Below are positions 5,573 through 6,038 of a stretch of DNA of 6,038 nt, in pieces. The notes beneath the pieces are model-generated. The model saw only the letters and a list, made by a program, of their open reading frames with translations. It was not told the origin of the DNA and searched no databases. The stretch is from JBGPIT01 sp041485125 (GTDB lineage: Bacteria; Desulfobacterota; Binatia; UTPRO1), in NCBI GenBank assembly GCA_041485125.1, contig JBGPIT010000306.1, forward strand, positions 1 to 6,038, given 5' to 3'. A program made the position numbers and the translations under genes. How positions within the stretch are numbered: position 1 is the first letter of the stretch; every line of letters begins with the position of its first letter.

Positions 5573-6038
5573 ATGGCGAAGGATTTCTTCAACGCGGACA
5601 TGCAGCGGTTTATCGATAGCCGCGTCGACTGGGAGCGCTACTTTCGGCTGCGCCGTCCGGACGCGGTGAACGTGCGCGAGGAAGTGGAGACGTACAAGAC
5701 GATCCTGCGCACCATCGGGGAAGTGTGCGAGGACATCGAGGCGGGATCGCGCGATCATTGGCACGAGGAGCCCCGGCTGGTCGACGGGCGCGTCATCGTC
5801 CCGCCACACATCGCGGCGGGATACCAAGCGCTGCGGGGCGCGGGCTTGGTATGTCTGCCGTTGAGCCAGGCGTACGGGGGCTACGGCCTGCCGCTGCTGC
5901 TCAACTCGTGCTACCTGGAAATGGTCGCGCGCGCGGACTCCAGCCTCATGACCATCGTGGGCCTGCAAGTCGGCATCGCCGGCGACATCGAGAAGTACGG
6001 CAGCGAGGAGATCAAGCGGCGCTACCTGCCGCGGTTCG
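5573..6038 (+). CDS. Acyl-CoA dehydrogenase, N-terminal part (runs off the window)
   Basis: The first 155 residues are present and the frame is open at the window end. The sequence opens MAKDFFNADMQRFID and is followed by a helical N-terminal domain. 'ALRGAGLVCLPLSQAYGGYGLPLLLNS' (residues 86-112) is the typical segment leading into the flavin/substrate domain. Then come a 'MVARADSSLM' helix (117-126) and GDIEKYGSEEIKRRYLPRF (137-155), the conserved 'yGteeqKxrylp' stretch of the acyl-CoA dehydrogenase fold. The enzyme would oxidise an acyl-CoA to the 2-enoyl-CoA with FAD, in the cytoplasm, passing electrons to an electron-transfer flavoprotein. The catalytic Glu and the FAD-binding C-terminal part lie beyond the window, so substrate class is open. 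The ATG at 5573 has AGGGAG eight bases upstream. The gene is divergent from hemolysin III. Confidence 0.88.
   Translation, partial: MAKDFFNADMQRFIDSRVDWERYFRLRRPDAVNVREEVETYKTILRTIGEVCEDIEAGSRDHWHEEPRLVDGRVIVPPHIAAGYQALRGAGLVCLPLSQAYGGYGLPLLLNSCYLEMVARADSSLMTIVGLQVGIAGDIEKYGSEEIKRRYLPRF

Noticed and set aside
5473..5601. 43-residue N-terminal extension of the hemolysin III protein
   Set aside because: It would overlap the divergent acyl-CoA dehydrogenase start, has no family resemblance, and the ATG at 5472 has a GAGG ribosome site.
5567..5968. 133-codon minus-strand open frame
   Set aside because: It is antisense to the well-supported acyl-CoA dehydrogenase N-terminus and has no recognisable motif.

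Overview
The window is GC-rich and looks like bacterial chromosome from a soil or groundwater proteobacterium-like lineage. The secreted Cys-domain protein with its 'DHFxCYK' motif, the DUF4331 remnant and the cupin-cyclase fusion all remind me of uncultivated Deltaproteobacteria/Binatota-type genomes, but this placement rests on recalled family resemblance only. No rRNA, complete tRNA, CRISPR array, integrase or transposase is visible.

Layout. (1) 1-904: a two-gene toxin-antitoxin module of the BrnT/BrnA type on the minus strand (toxin 367-708, antitoxin 129-392, overlapping 26 nt), with a 19-nt palindrome on the toxin start codon. The module lies between two copies of a direct repeat (1-35 and 831-865, 34/35 identical, weaker match to about 74 and 904). 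(2) 943-1125: a C-terminal stub of a D-2-hydroxyacid dehydrogenase, minus strand, placed just behind the cyclase gene. (3) 1166-2023: an intact minus-strand gene for a cupin fused to a class III adenylate/guanylate cyclase domain that lacks the usual adenine-recognising lysine. (4) 2108-2572: the C-terminal part of a DUF4331 gene (minus), truncated at its 5' side and with a one-base frameshift near its 3' end. (5) about 2573-4642: a 5'-truncated plus-strand gene for a secreted beta-repeat protein with two 110-residue repeats, an autotransporter-passenger-like segment and a C-terminal duplicated Cys-domain. Genes 4 and 5 meet head to head at about 2570 with both N-termini missing, which looks like a deletion scar. 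(6) 4768-4792: a strong hairpin between convergent genes. (7) 4810-5472: an intact hemolysin III/PAQR-type membrane protein (minus), divergent from (8) an acyl-CoA dehydrogenase that starts at 5573 and runs off the window.

The genes do not form one pathway. The left two thirds reads as an accessory patch: a small repeat-bounded toxin-antitoxin module, three truncated genes and one intact signalling gene. The right third is ordinary housekeeping sequence. I do not see a clear new multi-gene system. The points most worth following are the repeat-bounded module, the head-to-head truncation, the coordinated loss of all four framework cysteines in one copy of the duplicated C-terminal domain, and the altered active site of the cupin-cyclase.
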